From assembly GCA_037953625.1 (NCBI GenBank), contig CM075655.1, positions 76,659,501-76,723,500 of the forward strand: a stretch of DNA of 64,000 bases, given 5' to 3'. A program made the position numbers and the translations under genes. The notes below the pieces were generated by a model. That model was given only the letters and a program-made list of their open reading frames with translations, did not search any database and was not told where the DNA came from. This document shows positions 43,751 to 53,928 of this stretch, piece by piece. Position 1 is the stretch's first letter, and every line of letters begins with the position of its first letter. Origin of the DNA: Crotalaria pallida (Eukaryota; Streptophyta; Magnoliopsida; Fabales; Fabaceae).

Positions 43751-45046
43751 GATTTGGGTCTGATATATATAGTTTTTGGACTTCATTTTACCCTCTTTTA
43801 CTTTGATTTGGCTTGTTTTCATATCAAACTTAGGATCTTTTTATTAGTTTTTAGGAATTTTAGTAGTTGTAGTTTCCCTTGAACTTTTTGATCGTTTGTT
43901 CATTGTTTCAGGTGATTTTGGAGCTCAAATGTGAAAAATAATTATGGAATTGGAAAGAGCACGTAAAGACCTTGAAGCAGGAAAAAGAACGGAGAAAAAT
44001 GGAGCCGAAAAGTGTCCCACGCTCCTGGGGCGCGTGGACGGGTGCGCCTAGGGCGTGCCTACTATTGAAAAGGCCAAACAGCAAAGACGCGTGCCTGGGG
44101 CGCGAGACCGCGTGCGCCTGGGGCGCGCGTGCACCAGAAAAAGCCCAATTGGGCCAAAACTTCAGAAATTGATAGGGATTCTACTTAGTGTTGTTTTGTA
44201 AATATAAATTAGTGATTTAGAATTAGGTTAGGCAGCCAACTAGAGGAGAAAACAGAAATTAGAATTGAAGAGGGAGATTACCAATACTTTGGAGCAAGTG
44301 GAGATTGAAGAATTTAGGGTAATTTGTCTATGAATTTTCCTATCATGTCTTCTCTTCTTCTTATTTCTATGTGTAACTAAAACCCTCGTGTTAGGAACAA
44401 GGTGAATTTGTATGGCGTAGCTTATTTCAATTTATGATTTAGAGTTTTCTTGTTTTTAATTCATGCGTTAATTGTGTTTTTATTGCATACGTAAATCTGA
44501 TCAATTTATGTTTTGGATTTCTTAATTCGTAACGAGAGTTAGGATTTTGAATAAGCCTTGCAATTAACGGTATAATCAGTTCAGTGTATAGAGATATAAC
44601 TGAATGATTATTGACTTGGTAATTCCCTTGTGCTGAATATGATATTTTCTAATATTGTAATATGTTGAGAGATCAAGGATTAAGTATTTAGAGAATAAGG
44701 GTAATGTTAGAGAGATCTAACTATTGCTATTTGAGAGGAATTGTCCATGAATTAAAGGAAAATCTAAATTATAATTGAATAAGTGAAACCTACAATGCAA
44801 CCAACGTTCCTAACCACTTTCTCCCATAGTTTCTCAAGTTTTATTTAATTTCAGCAATTAATTAGTTTAGTTAATTATTGATTTCAAATCTGAATTTTAA
44901 TTTAAACCAACTTTTTAGTTATAGGATTTATTTATAATTACATTAAGGTGAAAATATACTAAAAACACAACTCCCTGTGGGACGATATTCGGTCTTCCAT
45001 ATACTATATTACTCGTTGACCCAGTACACTTGCTGGCACATCAACA
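43751..45046 (+). repeat. 3' LTR of element G (1,296 bp)
   Basis: Counterpart of 36475-37759; the GC-rich palindromic cluster is at 44018-44132 with some CpG-to-TpG-like differences. Ends CATCAACA before the ATCTC duplication. Confidence 0.93.
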
Positions 45047-45214
45047 ATCTCACGTACTTACATCTCTCTATGTTCCTATACTAGATAGGATTGTCATGGG
45101 TAGATTTGTCGCACGATCGATTATAACGAATTTCCACAAGATTTCTAGTGAGCTTGAACTTAATTTGACCTTCTTCGGGTCGGAAGTTCTATGTCAATGG
45201 TTCTAATCAGATTT

Positions 45215-45485
45215 TAGAGATTGCAATGATATATCTGCCAATAAATGCAAGGACTGGGGTAGCTAGTCCCAATCCCTCATCTAGCAACAACACATCATCA
45301 CGTTCTTCAGGATTTGCAATGTTGTCGTCTGTCAATAAATGCGAAAACTGGGGTAGCTAATCCCAATCTCACCTCTATCAACAGCACATCATCGCGTTCC
45401 CTTGTATGATAGTATTGTCTTTCAACGGATGTAAGAGAAGGATAGCTAATCCCGACCTTACACTCTATCAAATGACAACAACATC
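45215..45485. repeat. Three degenerate copies of a roughly 90-95 bp unit in element D
   Basis: Each unit has AATAAATGC or ACGGATG, then GGGGTAGCTAATCCC-like sequence and CACATCATC. Starts near 45238, 45333 and 45422. Lies in the 3' internal part of D after gag. No coding. Confidence 0.6.
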
Positions 45486-45732
45486 ACTGGATTGGGGGTT
45501 TATTAAAGCTTTACTTAATGGATAATCTTCTATAGTCTTTCATGGTTACTTAGGTGAAAGAATGGGAAGGATGTTCTAGGTATGTCTCTTAGTACCCCGT
45601 TGTGAAATGGTCGGAATATAATTACTAAGGAAATACTCTAGGAGATCTTACTACTAAAAGAAAAAGAGAAGTTTAGAATTTAGGAAATAGTTCTAATTGA
45701 AAGTAATCCTAGGCTCTCCAAGAGTTGATTCT

Positions 45733-46200
45733 TTAGCAAAGTGTTACTTCAAAATAGCACGCACCTTCGCTTGGATCGTCCATATCCAGTCCTGCTGCTT
45801 TGTCCATGTTGTACGCTTCTCCTATTTGTCCGGATGGACTTCCCTTCGCCTGTTGCCTCTGCAGTACACTCACTCCCTTCCATGGAGTGATATGGGGACA
45901 ATTTGCAACAAAGTGTCCCGGTTGTTCACAATGAAAGCATAGGCTATCTCTCACACTACGATTCTTGTGCCAGCATACACCTCGGTGAGATTTTCCACAA
46001 GTCTGACATGATGGTTGAGTAGTGGAAGCTGTCGCACTCTGGTTCTTAATTCTAGAAGCTGCTGCTCTAGTGCGAGTGTTGGCTTGTGAACCTGATGTCT
46101 GAGCTAGTCCTTTTCCTTTGGTACGGTCCATTACTTTCCAAACCTTGTGGCTTCCACCAGCGGATATTTCTAAGTTTTTCTCACAAGTTCGGGCCAAGTC
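45733..46200 (-). pseudogene. gag of element D, C-terminal part
   Basis: Continues the gag interrupted at 46200/48901. Two zinc knuckles are seen, CQTCGKSHRGVC (unusual spacing) and CFHCEQPGHFVANC (CCHC), then a tail ending at a stop at 45733. Removing the insertion and one AAGTC joins it in frame to 48901-49334 (LVDLARTCEKN across the junction). No protease follows. Confidence 0.88.
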
Positions 46201-46246
46201 TGTAACGTCCCTGGCAGGCAAATGGATTGCGACTATCCCCACATAC

Positions 46247-46375
46247 CAACACGAGTCTTTTCAGCGTGCTTTGTCCTCACTCGCACACTTCCCGGGAAAA
46301 CTTCCCAGGAGGTCACCCATCCCAGAATTACCCCAAGTCAAGCATGCTTAACTATGGAGTTCTTATGTGATGGGC
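46247..46375 (-). ncRNA. 5S rRNA-like region in the left Cassandra LTR
   Basis: Minus strand: CCCATCA..AAGAACTCC, then TTAAGCATGCTTGACTTGGG (A-box region) and GGATGGGTGACCTCCTGGGA (C-box region), then CTCGTGTTG, in 5S rRNA order. About 40 extra bases lie between GGGAAG and CTCGTGTTG, and one base of the A-box GCGTGC is changed. Part of a TRIM, not a true 5S gene. Confidence 0.88.
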
Positions 46376-46659
46376 TACCGAAAAGAAGATGCATCTTGTT
46401 GATATGGGTAGTACCAATCAATTCATTTAAGCCTTCCTTTACTATGTAGTCCCATACCTACATAGTCTCAGGATCACCCTCTCATTCCAGTGTGTCGGTT
46501 CATTCATGTACCCCTCTCTTAGAAGCCTGCCAGGAGCCGCTCCTTGTCCGTGCCTCTTTGCACCGGCGATCACTTCCCTTCCTCATCAGCCCGAGTCTTA
46601 CATGCCCACCAGTTTCCGCCTGGTTCGTCCCCGAACCACATCTTACTGGGAGAGGAGCC

Positions 46660-46671
46660 GCTCTGATACCA
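46660..46671 (-). promoter_or_regulatory. Cassandra primer binding site
   Basis: TGGTATCAGAGC on the minus strand, two bases from the LTR end at 46674. Confidence 0.9.
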
Positions 46672-46719
46672 TTTGTAACATCCCTGGCAGGCAAATGGAT
46701 TGCGACTGTCCCCACATAC

Positions 46720-46848
46720 CAACACGAGTCTTTTCAGCGTGCTTTGTCCTCACTTGCACACTTCTCGGGAAAACTTCCCAGGAGGTCACCCATCCCAGAA
46801 TTACCCCAAGTCTAGCACGCTTAACCATGGAGTTCTTATGTGATGGGC
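46720..46848 (-). ncRNA. 5S rRNA-like region in the right Cassandra LTR
   Basis: Minus strand keeps GAACTCCATGGTTAAGCGTG (A-box side) and GGATGGGTGACCTCCTGGGA (C-box side), closer to the 5S consensus than the left copy. Could act as an internal Pol III promoter. Confidence 0.9.
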
Positions 46849-47503
46849 TACCGAAAAATGTAACATCAAGTTACGACTAACATTTTCTAGCGGAAAATGA
46901 ATTAAATAAGCAAATATAAAAAAAAAAAATTGGAGTCCACTATTTAAATTTCCTCATAACAACGAAAAAAAATGTATCAAGCGTTAATTATTTCAAAGAT
47001 AAAGGAACATACTTATAACTTAAATCAACGTATTGGACTGGGCATTGTCTATGGAGGATAAGAACGAAGTCTTAAATTATCCTCAAATAAATACATGTAT
47101 CCATAAAACAAAATAGCATAAGAATTTAACTATGATAATATATCAAATCATATATTTGCTTGATCGCGATCCTCTACCAGCTATTGGTTCACTCTTTAGG
47201 AGAACCTAGAATTGTCAAGAAAACCCAAGCATAGTGAGATAAACATCTCAGTAACACTATATAAAATAAAACAAATATGACAATTCTAGCCGTCTCAAGT
47301 ACGGAAAATCTCCATTCATAATAATAATGAAAAATAGAAATAATAAATTCCAATAATCTTGTCATAATTTAATAAATAACTAATAATGAAAATGTAAACA
47401 AGTTGAATTTAAACATAATAACGATTAATTACAACACATGAACAAGAAAATCTGCATTTAAGGTCTTAAATCATTAGAGCTCTAATTATTAAGTTTTCGT
47501 TAT

Positions 47504-47758
47504 CTTGCACACAGCACGCCTGCTGGAGGTGCCTACCCCTCGCCCGGCGCCCCGGGTTCAGATGATTTACACTCGCGTCCGAGTCAGTCCTCTGAATGAT
47601 GGATTAAAAACTTATATATTATAATAACAAAGCTGTAACTATGCATTCCCAACCAATATTTTCTCTTGCACACAGCACGCCTGCTGGAGGTGCCTACCCC
47701 TTGCCCGGCGCCCCGGGTTCGGATGACTTACACTCGCGTCCGAATCAGTCCTCTGAAT
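47504..47758. repeat. Direct repeat of about 94 bp in solo LTR E
   Basis: 47504-47597 and 47665-47758 are nearly identical, GC-rich (CTTGCACACAGCACGCCTGC ... CCCGGCGCCCCGGGTTC) and separated by 67 bp of AT-rich DNA. CCCGGCGCCCCGGG is itself a near-palindrome. Confidence 0.9.
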
Positions 47759-48686
47759 ATGGTTGGTGTTCAAAACATAATACTAAAAAGAATTTAGCAG
47801 AGTACATATATATATATAAACACTAATTACTAATACATATAATAAATTGAAATTAATATTCAAAATATAATATTTAAATAAATAAATAAATAAATCTTCA
47901 CTGTACTTAAGTTTTACTATCGTGGAACTATATATATAAGTATATAACTATAACTAAGCCAACTGCAGTTATTATATTTATAACATATATTTGGGTCTGT
48001 GTTACAAAGATTCAATGCAGAGTGCAGTATGTGCCGTGTCATACTGAATGGAAACAGAAGGAAATCATGATTTGCGTTACATGATCCAGAGTCTAGGTGC
48101 TTAAGGCTCGCTTATTGATTACTAATAGCCACATACCCCTAAGCAAAGTGTATTTTAGAAAAAACGTGTGGCAACAGAGAATCAAACAATCAAAGTGCCA
48201 TGGCAATTATGGAATCTATAATGCCGTGCGTGAACATCAACATGTTATAAGACTAATATATGTATAATTTACAAGAAAATCTGCCATGACATGAACAAAA
48301 TCGTGCATAAATAATACTGGACGGTATATATTAAAAGAAAATTGTCACAACAACATCGTATAATACTTGATACATAAAATAATCTATTCCTTATTATTAT
48401 TATTTATGGAGGTTTGATTGGGTTATAATGTTACCTTAATGGGGATTCCCTCTTCTTCTTTTTCTTCTTCTTTCTCTTGTACGTTTTCTCCCTCTGGTTC
48501 TCCTAATAGAGGCTAGGTTTTATTTTTAGGAGAATGAAACTAACCTATCTGATCTTAATTTTTTTTTTTATTTTAAATCAATTATTCTAACTTATCCTTT
48601 TAGTCACAACTATTATCAAAAACTAATATTGATAAAGATAAAATAGAATAATTTAAATAAAATAATATCTAATACTACCTTATCTT

Positions 48687-48722
<36 letters not shown>
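48687..48722. repeat. AAT/TAA microsatellite
   Basis: About eleven AAT units in solo LTR E. Confidence 0.9.
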
Positions 48723-48724
<2 letters not shown>

Positions 48725-48900
48725 TTTATCAAGTACCCTTATTCAACCATGTATTATCATAAAATCTATATGCCTATTTTATTATCATTATAATATAATA
48801 TAAAGGTCTAAGTTCTTTAATAATTTAATATTACAAAAAAAAAATAATAATAATAACTACAAGAATAAAATTATGACACATGAATTTTTGGGATGTTACA

Positions 48901-49334
48901 AAGTCCACCAGTTGATCAAGATTCCTGACTTTACGATTCTCCAAGAGAGTCCTTATATCTCCACGAAGTCCCGCTTCAAATTTGATGCACTTCGTCTTCT
49001 CATCAGCCCCAGTGTAGCTTGAGGCATACTGGATAAGATCCTCAAATAGGTTGGTGTACTCCGTTACGCTCATGTCCCCTTGAGTCAAATAGGTTGATGT
49101 ACTCCGTTCCGCCACGTCATCGTCACCCTTGAACTTTGGAGGGTTATTCCACCAGAACTCTGCTAGCCACGGAGTATCCGACATGGCCCACTGTGGTAAA
49201 ACTCGTGATGACTGGTTTCCTGCTTCTCCCATTGAAGCAACTGCAGACATCACACCCGCTTGATCCTGGTTCATCTGAACCAAGCGTCCTATGTTTGCAG
49301 CGATCCTATCATTGCCACTGCCACTACCCGCCAT
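48901..49334 (-). pseudogene. gag of element D, N-terminal part with internal deletion
   Basis: ATG at 49332-49334 (MAGSGSGNDRIAANIGRLVQ). The capsid entry WNNPPKFKGD is followed after a few residues by TQGDMSVTEYTNLFEDL, so about 70-80 residues of the usual capsid core are missing in frame. At the deletion point a 24-bp stretch encoding the downstream TEYTNLF is duplicated. Interrupted at 48901 by E/Cassandra. Apart from these events the frame is open, unlike gag of B and C. Confidence 0.88.
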
Positions 49335-49524
49335 AATGCTTAACACCTGAAGGAATCAAAAATAAATGCACACATATGCATACACAATTAAATGTTATTT
49401 TAGAAAATATAATTATTCTAGTGTATGTACCTATATATGTACCTATACTCGACACAAGACTTTGGTCACTCTCTTGGTGAGTGAACCAATAGAGTAATTC
49501 TCACTCTGAGGCCGAGGACAAAAC

Positions 49525-49536
49525 GCTCTGATACCA
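49525..49536 (-). promoter_or_regulatory. Primer binding site of element D (initiator tRNA-Met)
   Basis: TGGTATCAGAGC on the minus strand, four bases from the 5' LTR end at 49541. Confidence 0.93.
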
Positions 49537-49540
49537 TAAA

Positions 49541-52500
49541 TGTAACAACCTATTTTATTTTACCTATTTTGAAAATATGGATTTGAAAATTTCTTTTTAA
49601 TTAAAATACTTATTATAATTTAAGCGGAAAAACGGACAGAGTTTCCTCTGTTTTATGGACATTCCCAAAAATTATCTTTGACCTGTAACCTGTCCAAAAC
49701 AGTTTTGAACAACAACCAGACATCCAGATATAATATATAACATACTTAGACTCTTTTAACATCAAATATTAAAGTAGGAACCTTTAAACTTTTGCAAATA
49801 AAACTAAATACCCCGGGCCACCATTTTTTTCCAAAATACACATTGGAAATACATACATAATTTATAATTATACAAAGTACATCAAGTACGCAAATGTGGC
49901 CCGGTTCGACTCAAATTAATAAAATGACTCAATTCACACTTCCTGGGGGAAGTGTGCTCCTGCTCAGCCTCTATGTCTGCAAGCTCAACCTGTACCTGTG
50001 GTGGATGTAAGGGTGAGAATTGCACGAACTAGTAATGTATAATACATGCCAAGTCATACACAATTAGCAAATAATCAAATAATACAAATATATCACGCCC
50101 AATCACCTATCCACTACAAACACAAACATCTCGAAATTATTCACATTTCCTAATTAGTGTCAATGCCTATTCTATTTCCGTTCACTTAGCTTTCTACCCT
50201 CACCTGAACTTAAACCCTCAATTCTTCTCCCACTCCTACTTTTACTCACATTCTTCCTATTTTACTAAGCTCATTTCTCCATCTCATTCATCACCTTCTC
50301 AACTTCCTTCTTTTTGTTTCTTTTTATTTCATTCTTTTCATTTCGTTTTACTTTTTCTGGATCTTTGTGGTTTCACTATTGCGTCCCATCCCCGGTACGA
50401 CTTACGGATGTGTACGGATCCCCAAAGGCTGCACGTCTTACTCAACCCCTGCACACTCCCCAAGCGGCTTACGTTTCCTGCACCCAAGAGCATGATTTAC
50501 GCAGCCTGAATTACCACAAAATCCCTTGGCTATGCGAATTTGCCACTGCGACCCATCCCGGTGTCGACTTACCGATGCGTACGGATCCCCAAAGGCCGCA
50601 CATCTAACTCAACCCATTCACACGGAGCAGCTCGCGACTTATTGCAGGTGTTGCGCACCCGACTTACTGCACCCCACCGTATGCCTTCTAGGGTCCAAAC
50701 CGCATACCAATATTCTTTTTTTCTTTTTTATTTTCTTTTTCAATTCCATTTTTCATTAGGTAGTCCAGCCCCAGCTAGCCGTACGGTACTAAGCGCTAGG
50801 AGTTCCCTTTTTCATTATTCATTCTTTTCCTTTTTATCAATTTTAGTCCGCCCTCGCCTAACACCTTTTTCTTCTACTCTCATTTTCCTCTTTTCTCTTC
50901 TACACCCACTAATCTATTTCCCTAGAATTAACTCATTATCATTTCCAAAGACACTTCCTGTTTTCCCGATTTGTTCCCTTACATTTCCATCTATGTGCTT
51001 TTACGAAATCCAAAGCTCACTCCTCTGTCCACTCCTTTCCTCTTTCACTCAATCTCTAAAATACAACATACATACACCATTCGATATATTTAATAATTAT
51101 ATTATAATACATATCATTATCCTATTAATTCAAATAATTTAGTACATACATATCATTCTCATATTTTCAACAATTACACCTAATTCATGGCCTCAATTAG
51201 CATTTAGCAAGTCACAACATAATTATCAAGACATATAACATTCATGTACAGACATACCAGTTAATATCTTAAATAGCATATTCCAGTCATTATATTATTA
51301 CATGGTTTATAATAATTATTTCCTAATATCAACTACACAAACCAATTAGTCTCAACACGCACACATATACTAGTTACACAACCACCATGCGGCAATAAAC
51401 CCCTTACCTTAATTATAGTCAGGAAAGAAAAACCTTAATTGGAACTTGCAAACCCTAAGCAGGAGGGGTGCCGAACAAGCTTAATGGCCACAATCACTAC
51501 TCCGAGGGATTTTGGAATTCATCAAGATTTGGAATGAAATGGGTTGATGAACTCCCCTTCCTCCCACTAGTGTTGGCCGAAATCCTCAAGGGCCAAAGGA
51601 GTCAATGATTTTGTCTTGGATTATCAAGGAAAGTAATAATGAGTAAAAATAAAACTAATACTAAAATCAAGAAAAGCATAAAGGAAAAGCTTGGTTAGTG
51701 CTTACCCACACTTCCAAATATGATGGAAGAATCTCAATGGAAGCAAGGAAGCATAATTGATGATGATTCCTATTGAAGCAAAGAGGGGAAAGGAAACCTT
51801 GATGATTATGGAGGTTGAAGCTTGAAGCTCACACCATGGAAGCCATGGAAAGCTTGAGGATGAGGATGATAATGGTGGAGCTTGAGGTGATGATAGATGG
51901 TAATGAAAATATAAATTGGAAGAGGGAAAAGAGACTTTGATGGGTGCCTTCAAGCTTGGAAGCTTAAGCTAGGCCATTAATGGAGGAAGAGAGGGAAAGC
52001 GATGGAGCCCTAGCTCCATGGAAGAGGAAGGAGATGAGGGAGAGAGAGGAGGGTTCGAGTATGAGGGGGAAAAGGGGTGTTTGGGGGTGTATAATGGGTT
52101 TTGGGGTGGGGAAATGTCAAAAATGCCCTTAAAAACGCGTTTTTAGTGTTGCAGATCGCGGGATTTTCGCTTAAGCGAAATCTGGTCGCTTAAGCGAACT
52201 CAATTAGTGTTGATACTGGAGCAATTTCGCTTAAGCCAAAATTTTCGCTTAAGCCAAATAATATTTTCGCTTAAGTGAAATTTTTTCGCTTAAGCCAAAT
52301 GCACAGGTACTGCTACTTCATTTTTCTATTTTTCAGCTATTTTCTCCCCAACTTCAAATAGCCATAACTTCTTCGTTCACCGTCGGATCTTGCTCAAATT
52401 TGACGAGCAACTTCCTAAGAATCATACCTTCATATCCAACGGTGGGAATTGTGTTTTGAGTCCTAAATCTTTTATTTTAATTTATTATCCTATTTATTTA

Positions 52501-52705
52501 GTTTAACACTGAATCACCTGTTTGCCTCGTCCGTTCCTAACTTAATTTACTACTTCTTCCTTTCCTAAACCAATATTATTATTAATCTTTTCTAATGCTT
52601 GAACACTTCTTTTAATACCTATTTATGGTTTTATTATTATTATCTCAATTATCCCAAACTATTATTAATTTATTTGCACTTAGGTTTAAAATTTGGGATG
52701 TTACA
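49541..52705 (-). repeat. 5' LTR of element D (3,165 bp)
   Basis: Counterpart of 32236-35422 with few differences and small indels. The CTTAAG palindrome cluster is at 52164-52300, TATA-like box near 52087-52096. Confidence 0.93.
52164..52300. repeat. CTTAAG palindrome cluster (LTR D, right)
   Basis: Six copies in the same arrangement as the left LTR; one full copy has changed to GCTTAAGTGAA. Confidence 0.9.
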
Positions 52706-52710
52706 CATAG

Positions 52711-53683
52711 GCCTATCAGCAGTTCCTCTTGAATTAGCTTTGACCGGTTCCTTGAAGTCTCTCGCAAAGTGCCCCGGTTTCCCACAGTTGAAACAGCCAC
52801 TTGTTCCCCAACAAACGCGACCATAATGATGGCGCTTGCACTTGTCACAGAATGGAGCCTCGCTCCGAAGGTTCCTTCCATCATTTTCTCCAACTTTTCC
52901 TTTGCCTTTCCCCCAGCGATCATACGGACCCTTGCCTCGGTTGTTGAAACCCTTTCGCCTCTGAGGTCCATAATTCTGGTTATCCTTTCTCTCTGAGGCT
53001 TGCAACTCTTCAGCTTTCTTGTCGTCCTCATACATCCTACACATGTCCACAAGTGCAGGAAAACTTTGAATCCGTTGGTAGCTGAAAATTGACTTCAACT
53101 TGGGCCTCAAGCCTCCCTCAAACTTGATACACTTGCTCCTTTCATCGGGGTTGTTCTGGTAGTATGGAGAGTACTTCATCAACTCCTCGAACTTGGCCGC
53201 GTACTCGCCCACACTCATGCTTCCTTGTTTAAGTTGTAAGAATTCCACCTCCTTCTTCCTCCTTAAGTCCTCAGGGAAGTATTTATTGAGAAACTTCTCC
53301 ATAAATACACCCCAGTTCACATCCCTTCCTTCATAGTGTAGGAGCTGAACCGTGTGATTCCACCAGTTTTCAGCTTCATCCTCTAGCATGTAGACTGCAT
53401 ATGCCACTTTCTGAGCTTCCGTGCACTCCAAGGTTCTCAGAATTTTGTCCATGGTGTGAATCCACCTATTGGCCTCCTCAGGTTTAAATCCTCCTTCAAA
53501 CTTGGGTGGGTTACAACTCCTAAAATCAGCCAGACTCTTCGCCTCGGTGTTACCCACATTGCACTGATGAGGTGGATTAGCAGGTTGAGGTGGTTGCTGA
53601 TATTGTTGTTGTTGCATAGACTTCAGCACCGCGGTTATCCTTTCCAACATCGCATTGGTGTGATTTTGGTTTCTAGTTGCCAT
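52711..53683 (-). pseudogene. gag of element C
   Basis: ATG at 53683 (MATRNQNHTNAMLERITAVL). Gln-rich linker, then capsid CNPPKFEGGFKPEEANRWI, AENWWNHTVQLL, KYFPEDLRRKKEVEFLQL and SMSVGEYAAKFEEL; a Lys/Gly/Arg-rich basic region; CDKCKRHH; and a zinc knuckle CFNCGKPGHFARDF in which the last Cys has become Phe. The frame is open for 326 codons up to element D, which enters at the codons linking gag to pol (GTADRPM). The codons after that in this frame are LTR D sequence. Confidence 0.93.
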
Positions 53684-53916
53684 AATAGACCTGCGCTATG
53701 GGCTTATGGTCACATATGTTGAACTAAAGAAACATTCCTCACACCACCTATACTGAGGCTATAGCTTATAACTTTAAATCAACATTCAATTGTGTTTTGT
53801 GCTCAAAAGAGACAAGATACAAACATTCATAACATTAAATATGCCCTGTGGATACCTCCTTGATGTTGATGGCTATCTTTCTGGAACTACTTCCACTACT
53901 ACAGGATCTGACTTTT

Positions 53917-53928
53917 GCTCTGATACCA
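53917..53928 (-). promoter_or_regulatory. Primer binding site of element C (initiator tRNA-Met)
   Basis: TGGTATCAGAGC on the minus strand, five bases from the 5' LTR end at 53934. Confidence 0.93.

Larger units (their letters stand above)
36475..45046 (+). mobile_element. Element G: non-autonomous Athila-like Ty3/gypsy element (8.57 kb)
   Basis: LTRs 36475-37759 and 43751-45046 begin TGATTTGGGTC and end CATCAACA; TSD ATCTC at 36470-36474 and 45047-45051. PBS for tRNA-Asp, gag, protease and a 3' ORF with a plant-transposon domain are present in order. RT, RNase H and integrase are missing: only about 660 bp of non-coding DNA lies between protease and the 3' ORF. It is on the opposite strand to its host D. 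Confidence 0.93.
46201..46858 (-). mobile_element. Cassandra-type TRIM (terminal-repeat retrotransposon in miniature)
   Basis: Two terminal repeats (46201-about 46385 and 46674-about 46858) of about 185-193 bp flank about 290 bp of non-coding DNA with an initiator tRNA-Met PBS two bases from the right repeat. Each repeat contains on the minus strand a 5S rRNA-like stretch, the hallmark of Cassandra. It has no coding capacity and depends on other elements. Its right end overlaps the first bases of solo LTR E (both read TGTAACA), so the exact right boundary is uncertain by about 7 bp. Confidence 0.88.
46859..48900 (-). repeat. Solo LTR E of a chromovirus-like element (2,042 bp)
   Basis: Begins TGTAACATCAAG and ends GGGATGTTACA on the plus strand, the same style as the Tekay LTRs here. 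The composite with Cassandra is bracketed by AAGTC (46196-46200 and 48901-48905). No internal region is attached, so it is a solo LTR left by LTR-LTR recombination. AT-rich apart from two GC-rich 93-bp repeats. Confidence 0.75.
32236..52705 (-). mobile_element. Element D: gag-only, Tekay-like non-autonomous LTR element with nested insertions
   Basis: LTRs 32236-35422 and 49541-52705 (TGTAACAACC...GGGATGTTACA), TSD CATAG at 32231-32235 and 52706-52710. After subtracting G (36475-45046) and E/Cassandra (46201-48900), its own internal DNA is about 2.85 kb and codes for Gag only; no protease, RT, RNase H or integrase is seen on either strand. The layout matches elements described as TR-GAG or large non-autonomous derivatives. 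Mobilisation by a related chromovirus is inferred. Confidence 0.9.

Noticed and set aside
46247..46848. True 5S rRNA genes
   Set aside because: The 5S-like stretch has an insert of about 40 bases before CTCGTGTTG, lacks the true 5' and 3' ends and lies inside paired terminal repeats, so it is Cassandra LTR.
46500..46880. Frames around the Cassandra element
   Set aside because: They overlap LTR and PBS of a non-coding TRIM and exist on both strands.
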